Positions 8,940 through 18,441 of a stretch of DNA of 64,000 nucleotides are shown here, piece by piece. Each line of letters begins with the position of its first letter. Position 1 is the stretch's first letter. The notes beneath the pieces are model-generated. The model ran no database searches and was not told the origin of the DNA. It saw only the letters and a program-made list of their open reading frames with translations. The stretch lies in contig OZ251549.1 of the NCBI GenBank assembly GCA_965243415.1, positions 2,356,001 to 2,420,000 of the forward strand, given 5' to 3'. The position numbers and the translations under genes are program-made. The DNA comes from G965204755 sp965243415 (lineage in GTDB: Bacteria > Acidobacteriota > Vicinamibacteria > Marinacidobacterales > Marinacidobacteraceae).

Positions 8940-9899
8940 TCAGGGAGGCGGGATCGCCGCCCGGTCGTCGAGGTCGGCGCCGAGCGCCTGCATGTCGTCT
9001 CCCCGCCCGATGAGGATCAGGGCGTCTCCCCCCTGGACGCGTTCGTCGCCGGTGGGGGCGAACACCATCTCGCCGTCCCGGCGCCGGATGGCGAGCACCA
9101 GCACATTGCGGCCCAGGTTGATGGCCGCCTGCGCCAGCGTCAGCCCGTCGTGCTTCGAACCGGGCGGAACCTGGAGCCGGCCGGTGTCGAACCCCTGCTG
9201 CACCATCTGCTCGATCCCCTGGACCGCCCGCGCGATGTGGAAGCCGGAGAGGTTGTGGAGCACCCACTTCCCCGCCGTGGTGTAGGGCGAGACCACATCG
9301 TCCTTGCGGGCGCCGGCGCGCTCCAGATTCGCCCGGGATCTCTCCTCCTCGGAGCGGGCGATGATCCGGATCCCGGGGTTCAGCGCGCCGGCGGTCATGA
9401 CGATGGAGAGGTTGTCGCCGTCCGAGGGCAGGAGCGCGGCGATCGCCCGCGCCCGCGGCAGCCCGGCTTCGATGAGCACCTCTTCCGCGGTGGCGTCCCC
9501 TTCGAGGACCGGCACCTCCTGCTCCACCAGTTGGGCCACCTTCTCCGGGGCCTTTTCGATCACCACGAACGGCTGTTTCCGGCGGGCCAGGCCCTCGACG
9601 ACCGGACGCGCGATGCGGCCGCCGCCGCAGATGATGATGTGGTTCTTCATCCGGTGGATTCTCCAGACATAGCGGCGTCCCGGCGCGGTGATGATCCGGG
9701 AAGCGAGGTCCCGGAACGCGAAACTCAGCGTGGCGACGCCCCCGAGGATGAGGAAGACGGTGAAGATCCGGCCTTCGTCGCTGAGCGGCTGCACCTCCCC
9801 GAAACCGACGGTGGAGAGCGTGATCACCGTCATGTAGAACGACTCCCGCAGGCCCCACCCTTCGATCCACATGAAGCCGCCGGCGCCGACGACCAGCAC
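8940..9899 (-). CDS. Two-TM potassium channel with RCK (TrkA-N/TrkA-C) domains; true start probably upstream
   Basis: This is an MthK-like ligand-gated K+ channel subunit. The selectivity filter is TLSTVGFGE (GFG instead of the usual GYG), followed by TM2 and an RCK domain with the Rossmann motif IIICGGGRIARPVVEGL. A TrkA-C domain forms the last 80 residues (GGDALILIGRGDDM). The first standard start codon (GTG at 9899) cuts into TM1. The frame stays open upstream to a stop at 10116-10118 and encodes LLHRLWRRLQRAALLVLAGL, which completes the helix, but contains no ATG, GTG or TTG. A CTG (for example at 9974) may be used. It converges with the P450 gene, 31 nt apart. Confidence 0.85.
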   Translation of the reverse strand: MLVVGAGGFMWIEGWGLRESFYMTVITLSTVGFGEVQPLSDEGRIFTVFLILGGVATLSFAFRDLASRIITAPGRRYVWRIHRMKNHIIICGGGRIARPVVEGLARRKQPFVVIEKAPEKVAQLVEQEVPVLEGDATAEEVLIEAGLPRARAIAALLPSDGDNLSIVMTAGALNPGIRIIARSEEERSRANLERAGARKDDVVSPYTTAGKWVLHNLSGFHIARAVQGIEQMVQQGFDTGRLQVPPGSKHDGLTLAQAAINLGRNVLVLAIRRRDGEMVFAPTGDERVQGGDALILIGRGDDMQALGADLDDRAAIPPP

Positions 9900-10497
9900 C
9901 AGCCCCGCCAGGACCAGCAGCGCCGCGCGCTGGAGGCGCCGCCAGAGGCGGTGGAGCAGCGAGTGCTGACTCAGGCCGCCGCCCGGGGGCCCGTCGGGCG
10001 CGCCGTCGCGGGGGAGCCGGACCCCGGCGTCGGAGCGGGCGCCCCCACCCGGCGGCGCGTCGGGCGGGGAGGGGGGTTCGGGGAGGATGCGCTCAGGAGT
10101 GCCGCGGGCGGGCAGTCAGGGGGAACCGGGACCGGCGAACGGGGATCGGCGAACGGGGATCGGCGGCCGGGCCGGCCGGCGCTCACGAACGGGCCGGGTG
10201 GGCGCCGCCCCGGGGTCGGAGCGCCACCGGCACGGACCGGAACCTCGGGGAGGAGCCGCGGGCGGAAACTCCGGGCCGGGAGCGCGTCCGCCGAAGACCC
10301 TCCGCGAGAAACCGCTCCGGCAGGCACGGTCGGGCACGATCGGCACGATCGGGAAGCCCCGCGGAGGCCCGGCGAGGTCGGCGCTCCCGGTGAGGAGCCC
10401 CCGGCCGGCAGCGCGGAACCGGCATCGCGGAAGCCGTTCCGACCGGCGGGTCTCCGGTCGCCGACGCCCTCCGAACATAGAAAAATCGCCGGTCCGG

Positions 10498-10570
<73 letters not shown>

Positions 10571-10593
10571 TCCGGACCGGCGAGGGAACAGGG

Positions 10594-10622
10594 ATACTAG
10601 ACCGCCCGTCCGGCCCCGTCAA
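10594..10622 (-). promoter_or_regulatory. Sigma-70-type promoter of the initiator tRNA
   Basis: The minus strand carries TTGACG (10617-10622), a 17-nt spacer and TAGTAT (10594-10599). The tRNA begins about 24 nt further on. This is one of only two near-consensus -35/-10 pairs I could find in the window; the other precedes groES. Confidence 0.75.
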
Positions 10623-10922
10623 ATCGCGATAGGGCAGCCGCCGATCGCGGCAGGGGGCACGGGGCCGGATCACGGTTCGGCGGGCGCGGGCGGACCGTCG
10701 CCCGGCCGGGGCGGTCCCGTCGCCGCGCGGGGGAGTGTCCCGGTCCGATCCCGGGTGCGGCGCCGGCGAGGTGTCCGGGATCGCCGGAACTCCACGGAGG
10801 CGGAACCGTCCCGGTCCGATCCCGGGGGCCGCGGCGCCGGCGAAGGCTCCGCGGCCCGGCTCGTCCCGCCCGCACCGACCCGGCGCCGCCGCCCCCGCCG
10901 GTCGTCGCTCCCGCCCCCGGCG
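10623..10922. other. Gene-free interval with a 19-bp direct repeat
   Basis: No convincing coding region. A 19-base element reading GTCCCGGTCCGATCCCGGG occurs at 10737-10755 and again at 10808-10826. Both copies are followed by a similar GCGGCGCCGGCGA stretch. It lies just after the stop of the helicase gene and may act in transcription ending, but there is no T-run. Confidence 0.4.
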
Positions 10923-13900
10923 TCAGTCGGTCGCCGGGGGGAGGAGCGCCATCCAGCAGACGACGCCGAGGTCCTCCTCGCCGGAGATCGGTTCGAGGGG
11001 CTTCGGCGGCGGGACCGGGCGGAGTCCCTCGGCGGCGACGAGTTCGAGGATCCTCTCGGCGGCGCCGGTGATCGAGATCTCCTTCCCGGCGAGTGCCCTC
11101 TCGATCCGCCCCAACTCGCGGCGCACCTGCTGGCTCCGCCCCACCTGCAGCGCCTTCACGGCGCTTGCGACCTCCGGCCCCGCGCGCTTCGATGCGGGGT
11201 TGCGCAGGACGCCGATGGCCCAGAGTTGCCGGGCTCCCACGGCGAGGTCCTCCCGACTGTCGGCGACCAGGCGGCGGTGCTCCGCGACGATGGAGTCGGC
11301 GGCCCGCCGCCAGGCGCCTTCGAGGTCCACCTCCGCCGGCAACTGCCGGAGGCCGGCGGCGCCCTCCGGCGCGATCCGCCGCAGGTGGAGGGCCTCCGGC
11401 TCGGGCTCGGTCACGGTGCCCTCGTCGAGCGGCACGAATCTCCAGTAGCGCTCGCCGTTCCGGGTCCGGCAGGCGAAGAAGACGCCCGGCCGGCGCGCCC
11501 CCGACGCTTCCCGACTGTCAGGCTCCCGACCGTGAGGCCCGCCGCCGAACACCCCGGGCGCCGGGAGGCGGAACGCGGCCCCGACTCCCCAGGGCAGGTT
11601 CCGCAGCCGCTGCAGTTCCCCTTCCATGAGGCGGCGGTGGAAGTCCGCCCGCAGCGATTCGCCGCTGAACGCCTCCCCGTACCCGGCGCCGAGGGTCTCC
11701 CGCAGCAGCGCCGGATCACCGGCGGCCAGCCGCTCGGCGAAGGACAGCACCTCCTGCTCGGCCTCCCCCTCGTCCGGCTCGACCACCGCGACATCCATTC
11801 CGTACAACTTCGCGGCAGCGAGTTTGAACCGGATCCGGGCTTCCAGTTTCAGCATCGGCTCCAGGTCGCCCGCCGCCGGCAGCATGGTCGTCAGGAACAC
11901 CCGTTCGTGCTCGCTCTTGAGGCGGATGACCCGCCCGTAGCGCTGTACCACCCGCTGCGGGTTCCAGGGGAAGTCGTAACTGATGACCGCCGCCGCCTGC
12001 TGCAGGTTCTGACCTTCGGAGAGGACATCGTTGCTGAGGAGCAGGTCCACTTCGTCCTCTTCGGGCAGTTCGTGCTCCGGCCCGAAGACGCTCTTCGGGG
12101 CGAAGCGTTCGAGTTCGCGCAGCCGCTGCTCGGGGTTCGTCTCGTCGCCGATCACTTCGGTGCGGCGGCGTCCGGCGACGATCTCCGGCAGGCGCTCCCG
12201 GAGATACCGCACCGTGTCGGCGAAGGCGGAGAAAACGACGATCTTCTGCGAGGGCGACTCCTCGATCAGCCGGAGGAGCGTCTTCAACTTCGGATCGTCC
12301 TCCGCCCGGACCGCGTCGAGGTGCCGCCGGATCTTCCGCAGGCGCCCCAGGTCCCCGGCGACCTTCTTGCGCAATCCGGGATCGAACTCGGAGATCGGCC
12401 GGCGGGCCTGGTCCTCGGTCTCCTCCAGGAGCCAGGCGGCGGCGCCGGTCTCGTCCAACTCCTCGCGGGCCACCGCGCTGAGGGCCTCGGAGTCGGGGAC
12501 GAAGCCGGCGTCCCAGGCGTCGAGGAACGCGGCATGGGCCTTCTCCATCCGCTCCACCGTCAGCCGGCAGGACTCGTGGCAGGACTCGAACCGCTTGAGG
12601 ATCGCCGAGCGCAGCAGTCCGGTGAGTCCGCTGTCCTCGTCGGCGTCGGCCACCGCCCCATCGGCGTCCTTACGGATGGCGTCCTTCCGGTATTCGTCCG
12701 GCCGGTAGCGGGCGAGGGTCAACTCCTCCACGACGGCGGTGAGGTCCGCGACCAGGTCCGGCCAGACCGCATCGATCTCGTACCGCTCGGTCGCCAGTTC
12801 CGGCTCCGGGAAGCGCAGCGGGGTGCCGTCGGGGAAGGCGGCGTTCGGGTAGTACTTCTCGATGAAGGCGCGGTCCCGGCGGACGCTCACCAGGTCGGCC
12901 AGCGGGAACAGCCGGTCCGGGGCCAGGTTCGCGCCGTCGCGGCTCATCGCGCCGGCCGACTTGAAGAGTCCCCGCAGCGAACGGATGCCGTGTTCGGCGA
13001 AAGCGCCGTCGTGGCGGGCGAAGGCCATCACCAGGTGGAACAGGTCCATCAGCCCATTGTTGATGGGGGTGGCGGTGAGGAAGACGGCGTGTTTTTCCTC
13101 GCCGCCGAGCAGCCGCGAGAGCGCCTGGTGCCAGCCGGTGTCCGGGTTGCGGAAAGCGTGCGCCTCGTCCACCACGACCAACCGGTAGGTGTCCTTGTCC
13201 ACCTCGAGACTCCGGCCTCTCCCCTCCGGATTCAATTGGCGATCCTCGGCCAACCGGTGGAAGGAGAGGACCTTCCCGGGCAGGTTCGCCGCGTGGAGGC
13301 GGCGTTGCCAGGTCTCGACGAGTTGCGCCGGCGCCACCACCAGGGCGTGCTTTCCTTCCTTGGCCGCGTACTTCTCCAGGAAGGCGAGTCCGATCTCCGT
13401 CTTGCCGGTGCCCACGCCGTCCGCGTAGATCACGCCCCGGCATCGCTCCAGGATCCGCAGCGCCCGGCGGAACCCGTCCCACTGGAAGTCCGCCAGGTGG
13501 ACCGCTGTCGGCCGCGGCGGCTCCTGTTCGAATTCGACCCCGAAGTACTCGAGCAGGACGCGCAGGTAGATCGTCTGCGGGTCTTCGAGGGCGTCGAGGA
13601 CCGGGTCGGCGCCGAGCAACCGCTCCAGGCCCTCCCCGAAGTCCTCGGCGTCCTCCGATTCCCAGCGCCGGTCGAACCAGCGAAGCGCCTGCCGGACCGG
13701 GTCTTTCCCGTACTCCACGAGTCCAAGTTCCAGGTTGGTTTCCATCCCGGCCGTGGTCAGGTTCGCCGAGGAGACCAGCGCCGCCCGCGGATCCGCAAGG
13801 TCACCGAACAGGTACGCCTTCCCGTGAAGGAACGAACCCCGGAACCGGCGCACCTCCACTTCCGTCCGCCGCAGCCATTCCGCTACCGGGCCGATGCGGC

Positions 13901-14249
13901 GGCGCGCCCGGCTCGGCGGGAATCGGCCGAAGTTCCGGTCCTGCAGAAACTGTTCGTCCGCGTCGGCGAAGAACTGGCGCAACTTCTTCGGGGATCCTCC
14001 GCCGGGGGGCGGCGCCACTCCGAGGAGCAGCCGCACCGACCGTACCGGCGGACCGGTCGCCGCGGCCAGCGTCGCCAGCCCGCCGAGGTTCACATACCCG
14101 GTCGCGACGGAGACCGGGGCGTCCCTCGGGGGATCCGCGGCCAACGCCGCGATGCCGGTTGCGTGCGCACCTTCCTCCCGGTTGTCGAGCAGTGTCGGTA
14201 GGCCGGGGGCGCCCCCCACCGGCGGTGGATCGAGCGGCAGCCGGCCCAT
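10923..14249 (-). CDS. PLD-like nuclease/SNF2-family helicase fusion (defence-type)
   Basis: This 1,108-aa protein opens with a phospholipase-D-like region (about 45-200): LHGKAYLFGD at 141-150 followed by VSSANLTTAG, the H-x-K/SxN signature. A superfamily-2 SNF2-type helicase follows: motif I DGVGTGKTE (277-285), motif II VVVDEAH (358-364), motif III LTATPINN (391-398) and motif VI QRYGRVIR in the second RecA lobe. The last roughly 300 residues are unassigned. It starts 13 nt after the stop of the methylase gene, so the two are surely co-transcribed. The pair resembles the DrmD-DrmMI part of class 1 DISARM, with a PLD domain fused in and without DrmA/DrmB; that comparison is inference. Confidence 0.85.
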   Translation of the reverse strand: MGRLPLDPPPVGGAPGLPTLLDNREEGAHATGIAALAADPPRDAPVSVATGYVNLGGLATLAAATGPPVRSVRLLLGVAPPPGGGSPKKLRQFFADADEQFLQDRNFGRFPPSRARRRIGPVAEWLRRTEVEVRRFRGSFLHGKAYLFGDLADPRAALVSSANLTTAGMETNLELGLVEYGKDPVRQALRWFDRRWESEDAEDFGEGLERLLGADPVLDALEDPQTIYLRVLLEYFGVEFEQEPPRPTAVHLADFQWDGFRRALRILERCRGVIYADGVGTGKTEIGLAFLEKYAAKEGKHALVVAPAQLVETWQRRLHAANLPGKVLSFHRLAEDRQLNPEGRGRSLEVDKDTYRLVVVDEAHAFRNPDTGWHQALSRLLGGEEKHAVFLTATPINNGLMDLFHLVMAFARHDGAFAEHGIRSLRGLFKSAGAMSRDGANLAPDRLFPLADLVSVRRDRAFIEKYYPNAAFPDGTPLRFPEPELATERYEIDAVWPDLVADLTAVVEELTLARYRPDEYRKDAIRKDADGAVADADEDSGLTGLLRSAILKRFESCHESCRLTVERMEKAHAAFLDAWDAGFVPDSEALSAVAREELDETGAAAWLLEETEDQARRPISEFDPGLRKKVAGDLGRLRKIRRHLDAVRAEDDPKLKTLLRLIEESPSQKIVVFSAFADTVRYLRERLPEIVAGRRRTEVIGDETNPEQRLRELERFAPKSVFGPEHELPEEDEVDLLLSNDVLSEGQNLQQAAAVISYDFPWNPQRVVQRYGRVIRLKSEHERVFLTTMLPAAGDLEPMLKLEARIRFKLAAAKLYGMDVAVVEPDEGEAEQEVLSFAERLAAGDPALLRETLGAGYGEAFSGESLRADFHRRLMEGELQRLRNLPWGVGAAFRLPAPGVFGGGPHGREPDSREASGARRPGVFFACRTRNGERYWRFVPLDEGTVTEPEPEALHLRRIAPEGAAGLRQLPAEVDLEGAWRRAADSIVAEHRRLVADSREDLAVGARQLWAIGVLRNPASKRAGPEVASAVKALQVGRSQQVRRELGRIERALAGKEISITGAAERILELVAAEGLRPVPPPKPLEPISGEEDLGVVCWMALLPPATD

Positions 14250-14262
14250 GGTCGCGACCCGC

Positions 14263-17200
14263 TCAGCCGTTCAGCGCCCGGAGCCGGGCCCGCACGGCGT
14301 CCCGGTAGTCCGGCGGGATCGCAGACTCGGTGAAATCGGTGAACATAAGGTCGAGATCGTTCTCGTCGAGTTCCCAGGCGTGGGCGACCCGGGCGTCGAT
14401 CTCGGCGCGCAACCGACTGCGTTCGTCGTCCGGAAGCGGCCCGCACTCCACTCCCGTCGCCTGGGCGAAGTCGGTGAACCGATCGTCCACCGCCGAGAGT
14501 CGCGCCGCGGCATCGGCGACCGCGTCGAAGTCGTCGTCGTCGAGATCGGGAACGAAGAGTCCCTCCAGGAGGAAGAAGACCAAGTTCGTCTCCACGAAGC
14601 GCCGTGCCTGCCAGTCGAAAGGGACACTGTTCATGATGGAGAGGCAACCGGCCTGCTCGCGTTCGCGCCCGAGGAGGAATGCCAGATACGGCGCCTTATG
14701 CGTCAGCAGGACCTTCGTCGGGATCAAGCACGCGAGAACCGTACGTGAATCTGTCGCTCGCGTCACATCCCGAAAAGCGACCCTCGCTCGCTTCAGTTCG
14801 CGCTGCACGGCCTCCCGTCGCATCAGGTTCGGCTCGACAGCCAGAAGCGAACCGCTCCCGGGCACCCGCTTGCGGAGCCTTCGCAGCAGCGCTTCGGTTT
14901 CCCGACAGCGACGGGCGCCCGCACCGTGCGGACGGTACTGATCGAAACTCGCGCCTTTCCAGAGCGATCGTCCGGTCGTCCGGCCTCTCCAGAACCCGGC
15001 ATCTTGGGTCTCGTGCAACTCCAGATTCGGGAAACACTGCCAACGGTTCCCGGAGCCGTAGGGGAACAGCGAGCCGCGCCGCACTCTGCCGAGCAGATCT
15101 GCCTCCGCATCCGAACGCACGAGCGGTGTGACATAGTCCGGTCCGAAGGCTGCGTCGGGCAGGCTGACACCGGCGCAGCCGGTCTGCACTTTCCAAGTGA
15201 TCTCGGAGTCCCCGGGTCCGGCGACCTCGACCCGATGTCCATCTGCCGGAGGCGCACTGGTTGCAGTGATCAACGCCACCGAGTAACGGGGTTCCATGTC
15301 GAACGCCCAACGCCCTTTGTTGAGCAGAGTATCCACGCGCCGGACAGTCATCCGCTCGTACATCCACTTTCGGAAGCCGGCAGAGCCCCGGTTGCTGAAG
15401 GCGCTGCGGGGCAGCACGACACCTACAGCGCCTCCGGCGCGGAGCAGGTGTCGGTAGCGTTGGCAGAAATACTTGAACAGGTCCGGGTCGCCCGACGAAC
15501 CCTCGAATTCGCCGAGCGCCAGCGCCTGCCGCTGCACTCTGGCCCGTTCCTGCTCGGCAACGACGCGTTGTCTGATCGCCGGATCGTGTTCGTCCAATTC
15601 CGCGACCAGCAATTCGCGCTCGGCCTGCGGCAGGCTGGTCAGACCGGGGTTCGACAACACATAGATCGACAGGGTCTCGACCTTCACCTTTTCCCAGGGC
15701 GGGTTCCCCACGATGGCGTCGAAACCGGGCGGTTTGCGACGAAAGATCCTCGGGAACACCAAGGGCCAGTGCAGGACCTCGTGCCGCTCGGCGTAGTCGG
15801 CCGCGACTGCGATACGCCGCTCGCCGGCGTCGTCGGTCGCTCCGTCGAGAATTCCCTTGCCCCTGCCGACGAGGAAGTCGCGGCTTCCGGCGGCCTCCGG
15901 TTCGGCTGCCCACAGGTCGAAGAGGCGGCGCATACCCTCCGTGGAGGCTTCCGCTGAGCGTTGGGCGATGTAGTTCTCTTCGTATTCTTCCGGAGTTCGG
16001 TCGAGAATCTCAGCCAGTTCGGCGATAGCCTGCGCCGCACCGTCCATGGCCTTCCGGAGAGGCGCGGCCGCAAAGGTGTTCGGCTTCACCACCGTCTCCG
16101 GATCGGCGACGCCGAGGAGTGAATTCCCGAGGACGACATTCCGCCCGAGGTACGAGAGCGAAAGTCCCGGAACGAAGCCGCCGAGCCAGAGCGACAGGGT
16201 GGCGATCTCCACTCCCATCGGACTCACATCCACCCCGTAGATGCAGTGCTTCAGCAGCAGCCGGCGCAGGAGCGCCATGTCCCGGACCCCGGCGCCGGTT
16301 GCGGCGGCGACGCGGAGAGTCTCCATCCGCTCGGCGAGCGCCGGGAGCGGCTGGGTTCCGAGGAAGCGGGCGGTCAGGTCGGCCAGGCGGTTCAGCACCT
16401 CGACCAGGAAGTGGGCGCTGCCGCAGGCCGGGTCGAGGACCGCGAAGTCCAGAAGTTCCTTGGCGGCGCGTTCCGGATCTGTTTTGGCCGTTTTCCGCAC
16501 CTTCTCGAGGTGTTTCTCGAAGGCCGGCGCCACCGCCCGCTCCACCAGGTGGCGCACCAGTACCGAAGGCGTGTAGTACACCCCCCCGGCTTTCCGTCCG
16601 CCCAGGTGGGTCTGCCACAGGAGCGCTCCGGCGGCGACGACCTCGTGGTCCGTCTCCCCGGACTTCGGCGAGCGGTAGCGGTCCTTCTTCGGGTCGTACA
16701 CCAACTCCCGCGTGGCAAGGGTCAGCCGCCGCGTCAACAGGGATTCGTAGATGTGCCCCAGGTGGCCGATCTCGATGGTCGAGGCGTCCACCCCGCAGGC
16801 GTTCTCCTCGTCCCAGCCGAGCGAGGTCAGGATCTCGCCGAACTCCGGATCCCGGAGGGTCAGGCGTTCGAGCGTCTCCGCGCCCAGGAAGGATTTCTCC
16901 GCGAAGAGCGCCCCGTTGTACGCGGGGACCTGCCAGGCCGGATTGCCGTTCCGCATCGCCCGCACCAACCGGACGAAACCGTCCCAGAGCGCCCGCGACT
17001 TCGGGCTCAGCAGTTTCCGCTTCCGGTGCGCCTCCCGGACCAGTTCCGTCAGGCTCGCCCGGCGGTAGTCGGGGTCGTGGACCGGCAGGAACCCGGCACT
17101 CTCGGCGTACAGGAGGAACAGCAACCGGAACACCAGCGTGAGGGACGCCTCCTCCAGGTCCTTGCGTACCTTCTCGTTCGTCAGGTCCCGGTCGGCGCCC

Positions 17201-18210
17201 GGCGCCCAGGCCTCGATCTCCCGGGCGAGCGCCGGCAGCGCCCGGTCGCGGAGGCGTTGATCGAGCCGCTTCCAGAGTTCCACGCCGTATCTCCGGGAGT
17301 CGGCCAGCACCTCTTCGAAGCCGCCGCCGACCAGGGACTCGGGGGAGAACAGCGCCAGGAAGCGACGGTCGTCGGAGTCGAGAGCCGCGGCGTCGAGTTC
17401 GAGCCACTCCGTGGCGCCGCTCCCGTCCAGGGCATCGAACCGGAAGAGGCGCAGCCGGCCGCGGGCGGCGAGCAGGCCGTAGCGGAGGTTCGCGGCGCGG
17501 CAGAGTTCGGCGAGCCGGCCCTCGGGCGGACGGTTGTCGTCGAACCGGTCGAAGTGCCCGGAGTCGCGGAAGGCCATCGCCATCGCCGCCGGCGTTTCCC
17601 CGGCGCGGAGGAGGTAGCCCTCCGGGCGCTGTTCCAGTTGGTATCCGAGTTTCCCGACGATCTCCCGCCAGGAGTCTTCCGGTTCGATGGCCGCCGTGGC
17701 CGTCTTCGCCCGCTTCCAGAAGTCGCTCTTCCGCAGCCGCTCCAGGGTGTGCTCGGTCAACAGGCCCCGCGCCAGCGCCCCGGGGATGCCGGAGAGCCCC
17801 ATGCGCTCCAACTCGCGGGTGATCCAGTGGAACCGCTCCACGCCGGCGGCCTCGTCGTCCGCGCGCCGGGCGAACTCCTCGACCGTGGTCCGCATCTGCC
17901 GCACCGGGACCCGGTACGGCCCCTGTTCCGCCTGCACCGGGCCGAGGACGAGCAGCCGCGCCGGGCCCTTCGGATCGTCCGCCTCGCCCGGCGCGTCGGT
18001 GAGCACGAGGAGCGACAGCGGCCGGGTGCCGACGCGCCGCTTCCAGTCCGCCCGCATCGCCTTCCGGGCGGCCGCGAACGAAGCGAACGGCCCGGCGGCG
18101 GCGATCTCGGTGTCCCCGGTCCGGGCCGCGATGACGAACCGCTCCCGGGCCTCGACCTCCTCGGCCAGCCCCTCCCGGATCAACCGGCTGACGACCTGCT
18201 CCGCGTTCAC
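14263..18210 (-). CDS. Large Eco57I-type N6-adenine DNA methylase
   Basis: This 1,315-aa protein has a gamma-class amino-methyltransferase core. The SAM motif I VLDPACGSAHFL is at about residue 590 (consensus DPACGSG, here Ala for the last Gly). The catalytic motif IV IVGNPPW is at about 832, with a large insert between them. A roughly 550-residue N-terminal part of unknown fold precedes it; I see no clear PD-ExK nuclease motif. The C-terminal roughly 400 residues are probably target recognition and look less G+C-rich than the rest, as specificity regions often do. The GTG start has a GGGAGG ribosome-binding site 7-8 nt ahead. It modifies DNA as part of a restriction-like system with the downstream helicase. 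Confidence 0.88.
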   Translation of the reverse strand: MNAEQVVSRLIREGLAEEVEARERFVIAARTGDTEIAAAGPFASFAAARKAMRADWKRRVGTRPLSLLVLTDAPGEADDPKGPARLLVLGPVQAEQGPYRVPVRQMRTTVEEFARRADDEAAGVERFHWITRELERMGLSGIPGALARGLLTEHTLERLRKSDFWKRAKTATAAIEPEDSWREIVGKLGYQLEQRPEGYLLRAGETPAAMAMAFRDSGHFDRFDDNRPPEGRLAELCRAANLRYGLLAARGRLRLFRFDALDGSGATEWLELDAAALDSDDRRFLALFSPESLVGGGFEEVLADSRRYGVELWKRLDQRLRDRALPALAREIEAWAPGADRDLTNEKVRKDLEEASLTLVFRLLFLLYAESAGFLPVHDPDYRRASLTELVREAHRKRKLLSPKSRALWDGFVRLVRAMRNGNPAWQVPAYNGALFAEKSFLGAETLERLTLRDPEFGEILTSLGWDEENACGVDASTIEIGHLGHIYESLLTRRLTLATRELVYDPKKDRYRSPKSGETDHEVVAAGALLWQTHLGGRKAGGVYYTPSVLVRHLVERAVAPAFEKHLEKVRKTAKTDPERAAKELLDFAVLDPACGSAHFLVEVLNRLADLTARFLGTQPLPALAERMETLRVAAATGAGVRDMALLRRLLLKHCIYGVDVSPMGVEIATLSLWLGGFVPGLSLSYLGRNVVLGNSLLGVADPETVVKPNTFAAAPLRKAMDGAAQAIAELAEILDRTPEEYEENYIAQRSAEASTEGMRRLFDLWAAEPEAAGSRDFLVGRGKGILDGATDDAGERRIAVAADYAERHEVLHWPLVFPRIFRRKPPGFDAIVGNPPWEKVKVETLSIYVLSNPGLTSLPQAERELLVAELDEHDPAIRQRVVAEQERARVQRQALALGEFEGSSGDPDLFKYFCQRYRHLLRAGGAVGVVLPRSAFSNRGSAGFRKWMYERMTVRRVDTLLNKGRWAFDMEPRYSVALITATSAPPADGHRVEVAGPGDSEITWKVQTGCAGVSLPDAAFGPDYVTPLVRSDAEADLLGRVRRGSLFPYGSGNRWQCFPNLELHETQDAGFWRGRTTGRSLWKGASFDQYRPHGAGARRCRETEALLRRLRKRVPGSGSLLAVEPNLMRREAVQRELKRARVAFRDVTRATDSRTVLACLIPTKVLLTHKAPYLAFLLGREREQAGCLSIMNSVPFDWQARRFVETNLVFFLLEGLFVPDLDDDDFDAVADAAARLSAVDDRFTDFAQATGVECGPLPDDERSRLRAEIDARVAHAWELDENDLDLMFTDFTESAIPPDYRDAVRARLRALNG

Positions 18211-18441
18211 GGCCCGCCTCCCGCGCTCATCGGCCGCCTCCCCGCAGCCGCCCCATTGCCCCGAACCCGCCGGGGCCCGGCCCTCGGCAACCCCGGAACC
18301 GGCCCTCCGGCGAACCCTCCCGGTACGGGAACCTCTCCTCCGTCACCCCGCGCATCACCCCCCGCCCCCGAGATCGTAACCACTCCTTCCCCGAACCCTG
18401 CCGCGCCACCCGGGAACGTGCCCGGACCCCGCGGCCGGACC

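Noticed and set aside
10923..14249. Complete DISARM or BREX system
   Set aside because: drmA, drmB, pglZ, brxL and brxC homologues are all missing from the window; only helicase and methylase components are present.
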